Shown: positions 45,034 through 54,143 of the stretch, piece by piece | Position numbering within the stretch: the first letter of the stretch is position 1 | Layout of the letters: each line of letters opens with the position of its first letter | DNA from: Klebsiella sp. BIGb0407 | GTDB taxonomy: Bacteria; Pseudomonadota; Gammaproteobacteria; Enterobacterales; Enterobacteriaceae | Length of the DNA stretch: 64,000 nucleotides | Direction of reading: 5' to 3' | NCBI RefSeq assembly: GCF_024807845.1 | Contig: NZ_JANUEQ010000004.1 | Location: 455,165-519,164, forward strand | Translations under genes and position numbers: made by a program | Notes under the pieces: generated by a model | The model's database searches: none | Told to the model about the DNA's origin: nothing | Seen by the model: only the letters and a program-made list of their open reading frames with translations

Positions 45034-45500
45034 TTTGCGATCCAAAGAAAGCAAAACAAAAAGTATATGTTTGATGATTAAATTTTCAGGCATAACGAAG
45101 CCGACCCCATCATGAATAATGAACAGCAAGATAAAATAAAAGAAACAATATAACTGTGATTGATTGCACAAACATTTAACATGATGAGAAACGGTTTTTT
45201 ATTAACAATTGAAATTCACTCTATCCCGTTATATTCACCATCATATTTTTTGATTTATTTAAAAAAAGATAAGTTATAAAAAACGACTATCGACAATGAT
45301 CATCCGAAAAAAAACACGAAAAATAGATAATATTTTCTAATCGATTAAGTCTCTTTTTTTTCACTCTGCGGCTGGCGTTTTTCAAATTGTTGAAAAACGC
45401 GTATTTACTAGTCTGAACCCTGATAGGAAGTATTGAAACGGATATAATGGGCATGGCGCTTGAGGCTTTCTGTCTCACAGCGTGCAGGAGTTTTGTTAAC
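45034..45500. other. AT-rich intergenic DNA between PTS leader and hok locus
   Basis: No gene is supported here. It should contain the PTS operon promoter (minus strand) and the upstream flank of the hok/sok locus. A perfect 11-bp palindrome lies at 45375-45400. Confidence 0.4.
45375..45400. repeat. Perfect 11-bp inverted repeat
   Basis: GCGTTTTTCAA (45375-45385) and TTGAAAAACGC (45390-45400) are exact complements around a 4-base loop. No U-run follows on either strand, so an operator or a structural element is as likely as a terminator. Confidence 0.5.
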
Positions 45501-45565
45501 GTTGTTGTGCGGCAGAAAGAAGAAAGCCCCGTAGTTAATTATCATTAACCCACGAGGCTCACCCT
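45500..45565 (-). ncRNA. sok: Sok-type antisense RNA (approximate ends)
   Basis: The minus strand reads GTGAGCCTCGTGGGTTAATG near 45545-45564, followed by AACTACGGGGCTTTCTTC, the arrangement of Sok RNAs of hok/sok loci. It is complementary to the mok leader and would block mok, and with it hok, translation. Ends are estimated by comparison with known loci. Confidence 0.6.
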
Positions 45566-45640
45566 ATGTCTGAACAGCATCAGGATAGCCTCTTACTGCG
45601 CTCTGCGCAAGGAGAAGAAGGCTATGAAACGTCCACGTAG
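45566..45640 (+). CDS. mok: Mok leader peptide of hok/sok locus
   Basis: The 24-codon frame starts at ATG 45566 and reads [20 protein letters not shown] then ETST. It overlaps the hok start in a different frame and ends at 45640, 17 bases inside hok. In hok/sok loci translation of this leader (mok) opens the hok ribosome-binding site, and Sok RNA blocks it. The overlap and position fit that design. Confidence 0.65.
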   Translation: MSEQHQDSLLLRSAQGEEGYETST

Positions 45641-45782
45641 TACCCTAATCTGGTGCGTACTGATAGTGTGTCTCACACTACTGATATTCACATATCTGAC
45701 ACGAAAATCGCTTTGCGAAATTCACTACAGAGACGGAGAAAGGGAGGTGGCGGCTTTCATGGTCTACGAATCCGGTAAGTAG
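45624..45782 (+). CDS. hok: Hok-family type I toxin
   Basis: ATG 45624, after AAGGAGAAGAAGGCT, encodes 52 residues. The protein has a short basic start (MKRPRS), one membrane helix ([18 protein letters not shown]), and the family's cytosolic or periplasmic tail [20 protein letters not shown] followed by MVYESGK. Hok proteins depolarise the inner membrane when made; expression is held down by Sok antisense RNA and mRNA folding. All parts of a locus are visible: mok, hok, antisense region, 3' hairpin. No inactivating change is seen, so it may be functional. It lies between a PTS operon and tRNA-Asp. Confidence 0.92.
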   Translation: MKRPRSTLIWCVLIVCLTLLIFTYLTRKSLCEIHYRDGEREVAAFMVYESGK

Positions 45783-45857
45783 CAACCTGGAGGTGGGGGA
45801 AACCCCGTCTTTTCAGGGCTTCTGGCGCGATCGGTCATTGCCGCAAGCGCCTTTATG

Positions 45858-45890
45858 AAGGGGTTACCGGTTTGCTGGTAGCCCCTTTTT
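45858..45890 (+). terminator. Terminator of the hok mRNA
   Basis: AAGGGGTTACC (45858-45868) pairs with GGTAGCCCCTT (45876-45886) apart from one bulge/mismatch, followed by TTTT. It lies 75 bases after hok, after further G-rich/C-rich folding sequence typical of hok mRNA 3' ends. Confidence 0.7.
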
Positions 45891-45922
45891 CCATCGTGCA
45901 CTTTGATGGACTCATCAAAAGC

Positions 45923-45953
45923 AAAAAACCCACGCTTCTTTCAAAGCGTGGGT
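45923..45953 (-). terminator. Terminator of tRNA-Asp / dnaQ transcript
   Basis: ACCCACGCTT and AAGCGTGGGT form a 10-bp stem (45928-45937 with 45944-45953), followed on the minus strand by TTTTT. It lies 9 bases after the tRNA. Confidence 0.85.
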
Positions 45954-45961
45954 CTCGAATG

Positions 45962-46038
45962 TGGCGGAACGGACGGGACTCGAACCCGCGACCCCCTGCG
46001 TGACAGGCAGGTATTCTAACCGACTGAACTACCGCTCC
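45962..46038 (-). tRNA. aspV: tRNA-Asp (GTC), aspV position
   Basis: The minus strand is the 77-nt enterobacterial tRNA-Asp, starting GGAGCGGTAGTTCAGTCGG, with anticodon loop CTGTCAC and encoded CCA. It lies downstream of dnaQ, as aspV does in E. coli. The second copy at 63578 is identical in the bases I compared. Confidence 0.97.
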
Positions 46039-46169
46039 ACATTGTCCCCTTGCGGGAACGAGGCGAATATTACGATGAGCCTCTTAAACCGTCAATCATT
46101 TTTCTTCTAAAAAAGTGCGTTTGCGTTAAAAATAGTCTAAGTGCTGTTTTTTAACGCATTTAATCAGTA

Positions 46170-46916
46170 TCAGCTACGCCACAAGCAGCTGCCGCCCTTC
46201 TTCTGTACTAAATCAAGACGTGATTCATGGGCCTGACACTCTTCTGCACTGGCAGGAATAACGCGCAATCCACCCGCACCACGAACAATGCGCTGGATAC
46301 CGCTATTATCGGTTTGCTGCTGGCTATCCCCTTCCATAGAAAAGGTCAGCGATGTCTGGCCGCCGGTCATCATCAGATAGACGTCGGACAGGATCTGGGC
46401 ATCGAGTAATGCGCCGTGCAGCGTACGCTTGCTATTATCTATCTCATAGCGCGAGCAGAGTGCATCGAGGCTATTACGTTTGCCCGGAAACATCTTCCGC
46501 GCCATCGCAAGGCTATCGGTCACTTTACAGAAGGTATCTGTTTTCGCGATGCCCCGATTCAGCATCTTGAACTCGTAGTCCATAAAGCCGATATCAAACG
46601 AGGCATTATGGATGACCAATTCGGCACCGCGAATGTAGTCGAGGAAAGCGTCAGAGATCTCGGCAAAAGTCGGTTTATCCAGCAGGAACTCATCCGCAAT
46701 ACCGTGAACGCCAAAGGCCTCTGGATCAACCAGCCGATCGGGTTTCAGATAAACGTGGAAGTTATTTCCTGTCAGACGGCGGTTGATGACCTCAACGGCG
46801 CCAATTTCTATAATGCGATGTCCTTCGTAGTGGGCACCAAGCTGGTTCATACCCGTGGTTTCGGTATCGAGGACTATCACCCTGTTAACATCAATTTCGT
46901 TAATAATAACCCCCAT
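46170..46916 (-). CDS. dnaQ: DNA polymerase III epsilon subunit (proofreading exonuclease)
   Basis: DnaQ provides the 3'-5' proofreading activity of Pol III core. The 248 residues match E. coli DnaQ (243) in the exonuclease domain. DEDDh motifs are present: D17 and E19 in VLDTETTGMNQ, D108-area IHNASFDIGFMDYEF, and H/D in LHGALLDAQ. The N-terminus (MGVIINEIDVNR) is five residues longer than in E. coli, and the ribosome-binding site is weak, so the start is slightly uncertain. The C-terminus with LVQKKGGSCLWR binds the alpha subunit. The usual divergent neighbour rnhA lies 8.2 kb away across an inserted ula island, so the classical shared promoter region has been broken. Confidence 0.96.
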   Translation of the reverse strand: MGVIINEIDVNRVIVLDTETTGMNQLGAHYEGHRIIEIGAVEVINRRLTGNNFHVYLKPDRLVDPEAFGVHGIADEFLLDKPTFAEISDAFLDYIRGAELVIHNASFDIGFMDYEFKMLNRGIAKTDTFCKVTDSLAMARKMFPGKRNSLDALCSRYEIDNSKRTLHGALLDAQILSDVYLMMTGGQTSLTFSMEGDSQQQTDNSGIQRIVRGAGGLRVIPASAEECQAHESRLDLVQKKGGSCLWRS

Positions 46917-47114
46917 ACTTCAGCGTTAAAGAAAGTACCTTTCCGTATTTTCCTTTTTTTTTGCGAAAGTGTACACCCAAAATCAATTGCGTACTTGTTG
47001 CAGCGGGGGTCGAAGGAAGACAACGCTAAGCCTGGTGAAAAGCCGCTACAAATGGTTTTTTTTGCCGGTATGCCTGCTTATCAGGCTAAGTGAAAATTCA
47101 TGATTATGTATAAA

Positions 47115-47158
47115 AACAGCACCTTAATAGTTACTCATCAAACTATTAAGGTGCTGTT
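47115..47158. terminator. Strong hairpin at the end of ulaG
   Basis: AACAGCACCTTAATAGTT (47115-47132) and AACTATTAAGGTGCTGTT (47141-47158) form a perfect 18-bp stem with an 8-base loop. On the minus strand it is followed by TTTTATAC; it ends the ulaG transcript and separates the island from dnaQ. Confidence 0.8.
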
Positions 47159-47186
47159 AATTTATTTCAGGCCGTCAGACCTAAAT

Positions 47187-48311
<1,125 letters not shown>

Positions 48312-48356
48312 TTAAGGTATTTCAGCCATGAAATCTTTAAATTCAACAAATCATAT

Positions 48357-48486
48357 CTATACCCAAAATAATTCGAGTTGCTCCCAGGCGGCAAGTTCAG
48401 ACAGGCGATGAGCATAGACAAACTATGTGATTCGGCTGTCTGGACACAGGCAACACCCAAGCAACTTGAAGTGTGACGGGTATATG
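48357..48486. repeat. MITE-like enterobacterial short repeat, ~130 bp
   Basis: The element begins TATACCCAAAATAATTCGAG and ends with GCAACTTGAAGTGTGACGGG before TATA. These are the termini of a miniature inverted-repeat element that I recognise from several Enterobacterales; the inner part (CGGCAAGTTCAGACAGGCGATGAGCAT in two pieces) also fits. It has no coding capacity and sits between ulaG and ulaR. Confidence 0.7.
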
Positions 48487-48493
48487 AATATCG

Positions 48494-49249
48494 TTATACG
48501 AGAATAACTTGAGTTCCTTGTTTTTCTATCGCATTAATAACATTGGGGTCGGCATTCTTTCCGGTAACTAAAATATCTATCTTGGTTACCGGACAAAATA
48601 GCATGCCGGTTCGATAACCCACTTTAGAACTGTCAACCACGACAACAAGTTTATCAATTTGGTCAAGCATCTGTTGCTCGGCAACGGCCGTTAACATATC
48701 CGTTTTGTAGAGTCCCTTTTCTGTTAACCCTTTTCCTGAGGTAAACATCCAGTTTCCTGCATAGCCGAGTAGAGTATTCAATGCCGGATTTAAAAAAATA
48801 CTTTGCGCTTTATTGTACTGACCGCCAATTAAGATGACATCATCATGATCTTCTTCTATCAGATAGGCGGCCAGAGGGAAGTAATTTGTCACTATTTGAA
48901 TATTTGTATTGCATAGCTGCTGGCCCAATAAAAATGCGGTCGAGCCACAGTTAATAACAGCACTTTCGCCTGGGGAGCAAAGTTGTGCTGCCTGTATAGC
49001 TATTCGCGATTTTTCATCATAATGATCGGTTGTAGTAATGTTTAGTGGCGACCATTTACTTTTAATCTCTTCGATTCTTTCAGCACCATTGCGAATTTTT
49101 CGAAGTTTTCCCTGTTCATCCAGCTTAGCGATGTCCCGCCGGGCAGTTGCAGGCGAGACATTAAATTTATCGGTGATACTGAGTACATCAATCACCTGAT
49201 GCTGTTTAAGCAGCGAGAGTATTTTATGGTGTCTTTGTACTTCATTCAT
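48494..49249 (-). CDS. ulaR: HTH-type ula operon repressor UlaR (DeoR family)
   Basis: The 251-residue regulator equals E. coli UlaR in length. Its DeoR-type helix-turn-helix lies at about 17-50 (VSPATARRDIAKLDEQGKL). The sugar-phosphate-binding domain has NCGSTAFLLGQQL and the family's IGGQYNKAQSIFL and TSGKGLTEKGLYKTDMLTA stretches. In E. coli L-ascorbate 6-phosphate releases UlaR from the operators. ATG 49249 was chosen over the upstream in-frame 49282 by homology. It is divergent from the ulaA operon, with a 400-base regulatory region in between. Confidence 0.94.
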   Translation of the reverse strand: MNEVQRHHKILSLLKQHQVIDVLSITDKFNVSPATARRDIAKLDEQGKLRKIRNGAERIEEIKSKWSPLNITTTDHYDEKSRIAIQAAQLCSPGESAVINCGSTAFLLGQQLCNTNIQIVTNYFPLAAYLIEEDHDDVILIGGQYNKAQSIFLNPALNTLLGYAGNWMFTSGKGLTEKGLYKTDMLTAVAEQQMLDQIDKLVVVVDSSKVGYRTGMLFCPVTKIDILVTGKNADPNVINAIEKQGTQVILV

Positions 49250-49650
49250 ATTTGTCTCAACCTCTATCCTGTTGATAATCACTTACATGCATTTGCGCAC
49301 TGTTTTTGATTCTTTGTGATTGAAAATGATTCTATTTGACGAGTTTGAAATTGTCAACTTACTGTTCATCAAAAATACACCCCCTCTAAAAAACCTCATT
49401 AGCGATTGATTTATATCTAATTTTAAGAAAATATGTGATCAACACACCAAAAATGTGGTCTTTATCTGGCAAATATCAGACAACTTGAAATAATCATATC
49501 CAAGCAAATCATGATCTCTTTTGACCATTACGATTTCGCCCCATGATTACTTTGGTTGTCTTAATGCTTACTTAATGAGACTCATTCGTAAGAGAATCCA
49601 AAGAAGTCGAATTGATCGATGATAAAAACAAATTCATTAAGGGTATGAAT
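49250..49650. promoter_or_regulatory. ulaR-ulaA divergent regulatory region
   Basis: This 400-base AT-rich region must contain the divergent promoters. Near 49309-49341 TGATTCTTTGTGATTG and TGATTCTATTTGACG form a direct repeat with a 20-base period, a good candidate for UlaR operator half-sites on one helix face. No open frame of note is present. Operator identity is inferred. Confidence 0.5.
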
Positions 49651-51411
49651 ATGGATTTCTTTTATGACTCATTCTATATTTTTTACAGCCAGGTAATGAC
49701 CAAGGCACCATTATTGTTGGGCTTAGTTACCTTAATCGGTTACTGGCTACTCCGTCGTGATGGCACAACGATTATCAAGGGTGCAATTAAAACCTGCGTG
49801 GGTTTTATGCTGGTGCAGGTAGGTGCTGAAACATTAGTTGCCAGCTTTAAACCTGTCATTGCAAAGATGTCTGAATATCACGGTCTTACCGGATCCGTGA
49901 TTGACCCTTACACATCTATGATGGCGACCATCGAAACGATGGGGGATAACTACTCATGGGTCGGATATACGGTTTTATTAGCCCTGGCCATTAATATTAT
50001 CCTCGTTTTATTCCGCCGTATTACAGGCATTCGTACCATAATGCTCACAGGCCACATTATGTTCCAGCAAGCAGGTTTGATTGCTGTGTTCTATTTTGTA
50101 CTGGGCTGCGGCATGTGGGAAACCGTGATTTACTCAGCGATACTGATGGCGCTGTACTGGAGTATTTCGTCAAATATCATGTTTAAACCGACAGAGTCGG
50201 TGACAGGAGGAGCGGGATTTTCTATCGGCCACCAGCAGCAATTTGCCTCCTGGATTGCAACAAAAGTCGCCCCTAAATTAGGGAACAAAGAAGACAGCGT
50301 AGATAACCTTAAGCTCCCTAAATGGCTGCATATCTTTCACGATAGCATCGCCGCAACAGCCATTGTCATGACGGTTTTCTTTGGCATCATCATGCTTTCC
50401 TTTGGCCTGACTAATCTTCAGACTATGGCCGGTAAAACCCACTGGACTATCTATATTCTGGAAACCGGTCTGAAATTCGCAGTAGCCATTCAAATTATTG
50501 TTACTGGCGTAAGAATGTTTGTCGCTGAACTGTCGGAAGCATTTAAAGGGATTTCAGAGCGTGTGATTCCAAATGCAGTATTAGCTATCGACTGTGCGGC
50601 TATTTATGCTTTCTCCCCTAATGCTATGGTCTTTGGCTTTATGTGGGGAGCATTAGGTCAATTCGCAGCAGTGCTGGGCATGCTGGCATTCCAGTCACCC
50701 ATTATGATAATTCCAGGCTTTATTCCGATGTTCTTTTCCAACGCAACCATTGGGGTTTTCGCTAACCATTACGGCGGCTGGAAAGCGGTAATGAAAATTT
50801 GCTTTATCATGGGAATCATTGAAGTTCTTGGCTCAGCCTGGGCTATTACGTTATTCAGTCAACAAGGTACCGAGTTCAGCGGCTGGATGGGAATGGCCGA
50901 CTGGGCAATTGCCTTCCCGCCAGTGATGCAGGGTCTGTCATTCTCCAAATATTTTATCTTCGTCATTATTGCCCTGTCGTTTGTGTACATGTTCTTTGCC
51001 TCTAAAAAATTGCGCGCAGAAGAAGATGCCCAGGCTCATGCCGCTACTAATGTATCAATGGAAGAGAATGCATCTGCAGAACAAGTCACCCAGGTTGCAG
51101 GTGATGCCAGACCCGTCAGTATTCTTGCTGTATGTGGCAATGGGCAGGGGTCATCGATGATGATGAAAATGAAAATAGGAAGTTATCTCCAGAAAAAAGG
51201 CATTCCACATGTCATGGACTCCTGTGCGGTCTCTGATTACAAATCAAAGCTCGGCTCAACAGACATTATTGTCTCCTCTAAACATCTTTCTGCTGAGATG
51301 ACCCCTGGGGAAGGTAAGTTCGTATTAGGCGTGCAAAACATGCTTAACCCCAACTCTTTTGGCGATGAACTAATTGATATAATTGATAAAAACTTCATCA
51401 AAATAAAATAA
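49651..51411 (+). CDS. ulaA: L-ascorbate PTS permease IIC fused to IIB (UlaA-UlaB)
   Basis: The protein (586 residues from ATG 49651, with AAGGG 8 bases upstream; earlier ATGs at 49612 and 49645 exist) consists of an UlaA-type IIC membrane domain (about 1-450, some ten or eleven helices, with [11 protein letters not shown] and [22 protein letters not shown]) and, after an acidic Ala-rich linker, a IIB domain (about 488-586) with the phosphocysteine C495 in [11 protein letters not shown]. coli has separate ulaA and ulaB. The fused protein imports ascorbate as its 6-phosphate, with phosphate coming from UlaC. It is the first gene of the operon. Confidence 0.93.
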   Translation: MDFFYDSFYIFYSQVMTKAPLLLGLVTLIGYWLLRRDGTTIIKGAIKTCVGFMLVQVGAETLVASFKPVIAKMSEYHGLTGSVIDPYTSMMATIETMGDNYSWVGYTVLLALAINIILVLFRRITGIRTIMLTGHIMFQQAGLIAVFYFVLGCGMWETVIYSAILMALYWSISSNIMFKPTESVTGGAGFSIGHQQQFASWIATKVAPKLGNKEDSVDNLKLPKWLHIFHDSIAATAIVMTVFFGIIMLSFGLTNLQTMAGKTHWTIYILETGLKFAVAIQIIVTGVRMFVAELSEAFKGISERVIPNAVLAIDCAAIYAFSPNAMVFGFMWGALGQFAAVLGMLAFQSPIMIIPGFIPMFFSNATIGVFANHYGGWKAVMKICFIMGIIEVLGSAWAITLFSQQGTEFSGWMGMADWAIAFPPVMQGLSFSKYFIFVIIALSFVYMFFASKKLRAEEDAQAHAATNVSMEENASAEQVTQVAGDARPVSILAVCGNGQGSSMMMKMKIGSYLQKKGIPHVMDSCAVSDYKSKLGSTDIIVSSKHLSAEMTPGEGKFVLGVQNMLNPNSFGDELIDIIDKNFIKIK

Positions 51412-51478
51412 CGTTACTTCATAGATTAATCAGTGGCTAGCGGCTCTGCCGCTATCCCACAGAAGAGGAATAATAACC

Positions 51479-51946
51479 ATGAATTTTAAACAAGCACTGA
51501 TCGACAATAAATCTATCAAGCTTCAGGCTTCCGCCAGCAATTGGCATGACGCCGTTAAAATTGGTACCGATATGTTAGTGAGTTCCGGTGCGATTTTACC
51601 TGATTACCATGACGCTATTATCAATAGTGTCAAAGAACTGGGCCCCTATATTTGTATCGCACCTAACTTAGCACTACCCCACGCAAGACCAGAAAATGGC
51701 GTTCTGAAGACAGCCTTTGCGCTCGTCACTCTCGCAGAGCCTGTTTACTTTGACGGTGAAAGTGAACCGGTAGATGTCCTGATAACACTGGCCGGTAGCT
51801 CTTCTGATGAGCATATGGAAGGACTTATGCAGGTCACCCAGGTATTGGATGATGAAGAGAGTGATACCGGTATTGACCTCGATAAACTGCGTCAATGCCG
51901 GACTGCAGAAGATGTTTATCGCGTGATTGATGAAGCGCTGGCCTGA
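51479..51946 (+). CDS. ulaC: L-ascorbate PTS EIIA
   Basis: The 155-residue EIIA belongs to the mannitol/fructose-type group. H68 in NLALPHARPENG is the phosphorylation site. AGAGGAATAATAACC precedes ATG 51479. It passes phosphate from HPr to the IIB domain of the preceding gene product and is cytosolic. The length matches E. coli UlaC (154). The ulaF gene follows after 16 bases, so it lies in the same operon. Confidence 0.94.
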   Translation: MNFKQALIDNKSIKLQASASNWHDAVKIGTDMLVSSGAILPDYHDAIINSVKELGPYICIAPNLALPHARPENGVLKTAFALVTLAEPVYFDGESEPVDVLITLAGSSSDEHMEGLMQVTQVLDDEESDTGIDLDKLRQCRTAEDVYRVIDEALA

Positions 51947-51962
51947 AATAAAAGGAGCCATT

Positions 51963-52655
51963 ATGTTCAGAGAATTGAAACAGCGTGTACTGGAGGCAAA
52001 TCTCAAGTTACCCGCCTACGGTTTAGTGACATTCACTTGGGGAAATGTTTCTGAAATCGATCGTCATCAGGGGGTTATCGCGATTAAACCTTCGGGTGTG
52101 GAATATGATGATATGCGTGCCGAAGATATTGTCATCGTGGATCTTGATGGGAATATCGTTGATGGCCGGTTAAATCCATCAAGTGATACATCAACTCATA
52201 TTGAGTTATATAAAGCGATACCTCAAATTGGCGGGATCGTTCACACTCATTCACGTAATGCGACCATTTGGGCGCAAGCTGGATTTGATATTCCCGCATT
52301 AGGCACTACCCATGCTGACTATTTTTATGGCGATATTCCCTGTACCCGGCAACTTTCTAACCAAGAGATAGCCAATGATTATGAAAAAAATACAGGTTTA
52401 GTGATTGTTCAGGAATTCATTGAACGTCATATCGACCCTATAGCAGTGCCGAGCGTTATTGTTGCCGGGCATGCCCCCTTCTCATGGGGGAAAAATGCCA
52501 GTGATGCAGTACATAATGCGGTGGTATTAGAAGAAGTTGCAGCTATGGCATTAGCAACACGTTGTTTAAATAGTGAAATTAAACTGAAGCACGCACTTTC
52601 TGATAAGCATTATCTGCGTAAACACGGCGAGAACGCTTATTACGGACAAAGGTGA
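51963..52655 (+). CDS. ulaF: L-ribulose-5-phosphate 4-epimerase UlaF
   Basis: UlaF converts L-ribulose 5-phosphate to D-xylulose 5-phosphate, the last step of ascorbate catabolism. ATG 51963, preceded by AAAGGAGCC, gives 230 residues (E. coli 228). The class II aldolase/epimerase metal motif IVHTHS contains H94 and H96, and further markers are SSDTSTHIELY and VAGHAPFSWGKN. In E. coli ulaF is the last gene of ulaABCDEF; here it comes straight after ulaC and before a HAD-phosphatase gene. Gene order is therefore rearranged while the pathway is complete. Confidence 0.94.
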   Translation: MFRELKQRVLEANLKLPAYGLVTFTWGNVSEIDRHQGVIAIKPSGVEYDDMRAEDIVIVDLDGNIVDGRLNPSSDTSTHIELYKAIPQIGGIVHTHSRNATIWAQAGFDIPALGTTHADYFYGDIPCTRQLSNQEIANDYEKNTGLVIVQEFIERHIDPIAVPSVIVAGHAPFSWGKNASDAVHNAVVLEEVAAMALATRCLNSEIKLKHALSDKHYLRKHGENAYYGQR

Positions 52656-52660
52656 TTGCT

Positions 52661-53482
52661 ATGTATAAGGTACTGGCATTAGATCTTGATGGCACCGTTT
52701 TGACAGATGAGCAGATAATTAACCCACAAGTCAAACAAGCCATTCAAGAAGCAGCCAAGCATTGGCATGTTATTATTGTTACCGGACGTCATCATACGGC
52801 AGCCTATCCTTATTATGCTGAGTTAGGTTTAGACACACCCATTATTTGCTGTAATGGCACATATATTTATGATTATGAAAACGACAGCATTATTACGCAT
52901 ACTGCTATCAGTAAAGATAATGCATTATTATTTATTGCCCTTGCACAACAAAAAAATCTTGACCTGGTAATGTATATTACAGATGCAATGGTCTACTCCG
53001 AGTATCAACCTGTTGCTTATATGAAAAAAATGGAGGAATGGGCAGGTAGGTCAAACTTATCTAAACCGCCGAAGATTTATCGAATTAAATCATTTAGCGA
53101 TACAGTAAAGAATACGGAATTCATCTGGAAGTTTGTCGTAGAGGGTGAAATTACCCAATTAGATTCGCTCTTAAATGATAGCTGGGTGCAGACAACATTT
53201 AATGCCGAGCAGTCTTGGTCAAATCGTATAGATTTTTCAGCTAAAGGTAATACTAAAGGTAGTCGCCTCCGTGAATATATTTCTGGTATAGGCTATCTGC
53301 CTGAGCAAGTTATTGCTGCGGGCGATAATTATAACGATATATCAATGCTGGAATATGCAGGGCTGGGTATCGCTATGCATCATGCGGATGAAACAGTGAA
53401 ATCATATGCCAATGTTATCTGCACTACAGATAATAATCAGAATGGGATCGCTCACTTAATATATGAAAAAATAAAAGGATAA
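52661..53482 (+). CDS. Cof-type HAD sugar phosphatase, extra gene in ula operon
   Basis: This 273-residue protein is a haloacid-dehalogenase phosphatase of the Cof/YidA type (class IIB). Motif I LALDLDGTVL carries D8 and D10; motif II is TGRHH, and motif IV is AAGDNYNDISMLEYAG near the C-terminus, with K211-area SAKGNTKGSR as motif III. ATG 52661 fits AAAGGTG upstream; GTG 52652 overlaps the ulaF stop and is an alternative. The E. coli ula operon lacks such a gene. It could dephosphorylate a pathway intermediate that builds up or a side product; the substrate is not known. Confidence 0.87.
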   Translation: MYKVLALDLDGTVLTDEQIINPQVKQAIQEAAKHWHVIIVTGRHHTAAYPYYAELGLDTPIICCNGTYIYDYENDSIITHTAISKDNALLFIALAQQKNLDLVMYITDAMVYSEYQPVAYMKKMEEWAGRSNLSKPPKIYRIKSFSDTVKNTEFIWKFVVEGEITQLDSLLNDSWVQTTFNAEQSWSNRIDFSAKGNTKGSRLREYISGIGYLPEQVIAAGDNYNDISMLEYAGLGIAMHHADETVKSYANVICTTDNNQNGIAHLIYEKIKG

Positions 53483-53486
53483 AACA

Positions 53487-54134
53487 ATGAAAAAGCCACT
53501 TATTCAAATTGCTTTAGATCAGACTCAGTTTGATAAAGCACTCACCGTTGCAAACAATGTTCATTCTTTTGTCGATATTATTGAAGTAGGAACTATTCTC
53601 GCCTTTGCTGATGGAATGAATGCGGTTTCAACTTTACGCCAAAAATACCCTTCTCATATTCTTGTCTGTGATATGAAAATAACTGATGGTGGGGCTATTT
53701 TATCGAAGATGGCATTTGAGGCCGGAGCCGACTGGCTAACCGTTTCTGCTGCCGCTCATATTGCAACCATTGCTGCTTGTAAAAAAGTAGCGGATGAATT
53801 TAACCGTGAAATTCAAATTGAAATCTACGGTAACTGGACTTTTGAAGATGCTCAGAAATGGGTCGACTTAGGTATCCACCAGGCTATCTATCATCGCTCT
53901 CGTGATGCAGAACTGGCCGGTATTGGCTGGACTGACGCCGATATAGAAAAAATGCGCCGCCTCTCGGATTTAGGCCTAGAGTTGTCGATTACCGGCGGTA
54001 TTGTTCCTGAAGATATTAAGCTCTTTGCCGGTATTAAAGCGAAGGCCTTTATTGCTGGTCGGGCACTTGCTGGTGAGCAGGGCAAGCAAGCTGCCGAAGA
54101 TTTGCGCGTGCAAATTAATCATTACTGGAAATAA
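53487..54134 (+). CDS. ulaD: 3-keto-L-gulonate-6-phosphate decarboxylase
   Basis: UlaD decarboxylates 3-keto-L-gulonate 6-phosphate to L-xylulose 5-phosphate. The 215-residue protein matches E. coli UlaD (216) and keeps the active-site residues D11, E33, D62, K64 and D67 (CDMKITD). It is a magnesium-dependent (beta/alpha)8 enzyme of the orotidine-5'-phosphate decarboxylase suprafamily and cytosolic. The gene starts four bases after the HAD stop with AAAAGGATAAAAC upstream, and ulaE follows after 9 bases. Confidence 0.95.
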   Translation: MKKPLIQIALDQTQFDKALTVANNVHSFVDIIEVGTILAFADGMNAVSTLRQKYPSHILVCDMKITDGGAILSKMAFEAGADWLTVSAAAHIATIAACKKVADEFNREIQIEIYGNWTFEDAQKWVDLGIHQAIYHRSRDAELAGIGWTDADIEKMRRLSDLGLELSITGGIVPEDIKLFAGIKAKAFIAGRALAGEQGKQAAEDLRVQINHYWK

Positions 54135-54143
54135 GGGGGCGGT

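Noticed and set aside
46416..47093. 225-codon plus-strand frame over dnaQ
   Set aside because: It is antisense to dnaQ in a shadow frame, and its proteins-like stretches mirror the dnaQ codons.
49430..49460. CRP site upstream of ulaA
   Set aside because: ATGTGATCAACACACC has only one good half-site; the second does not fit TCACA.
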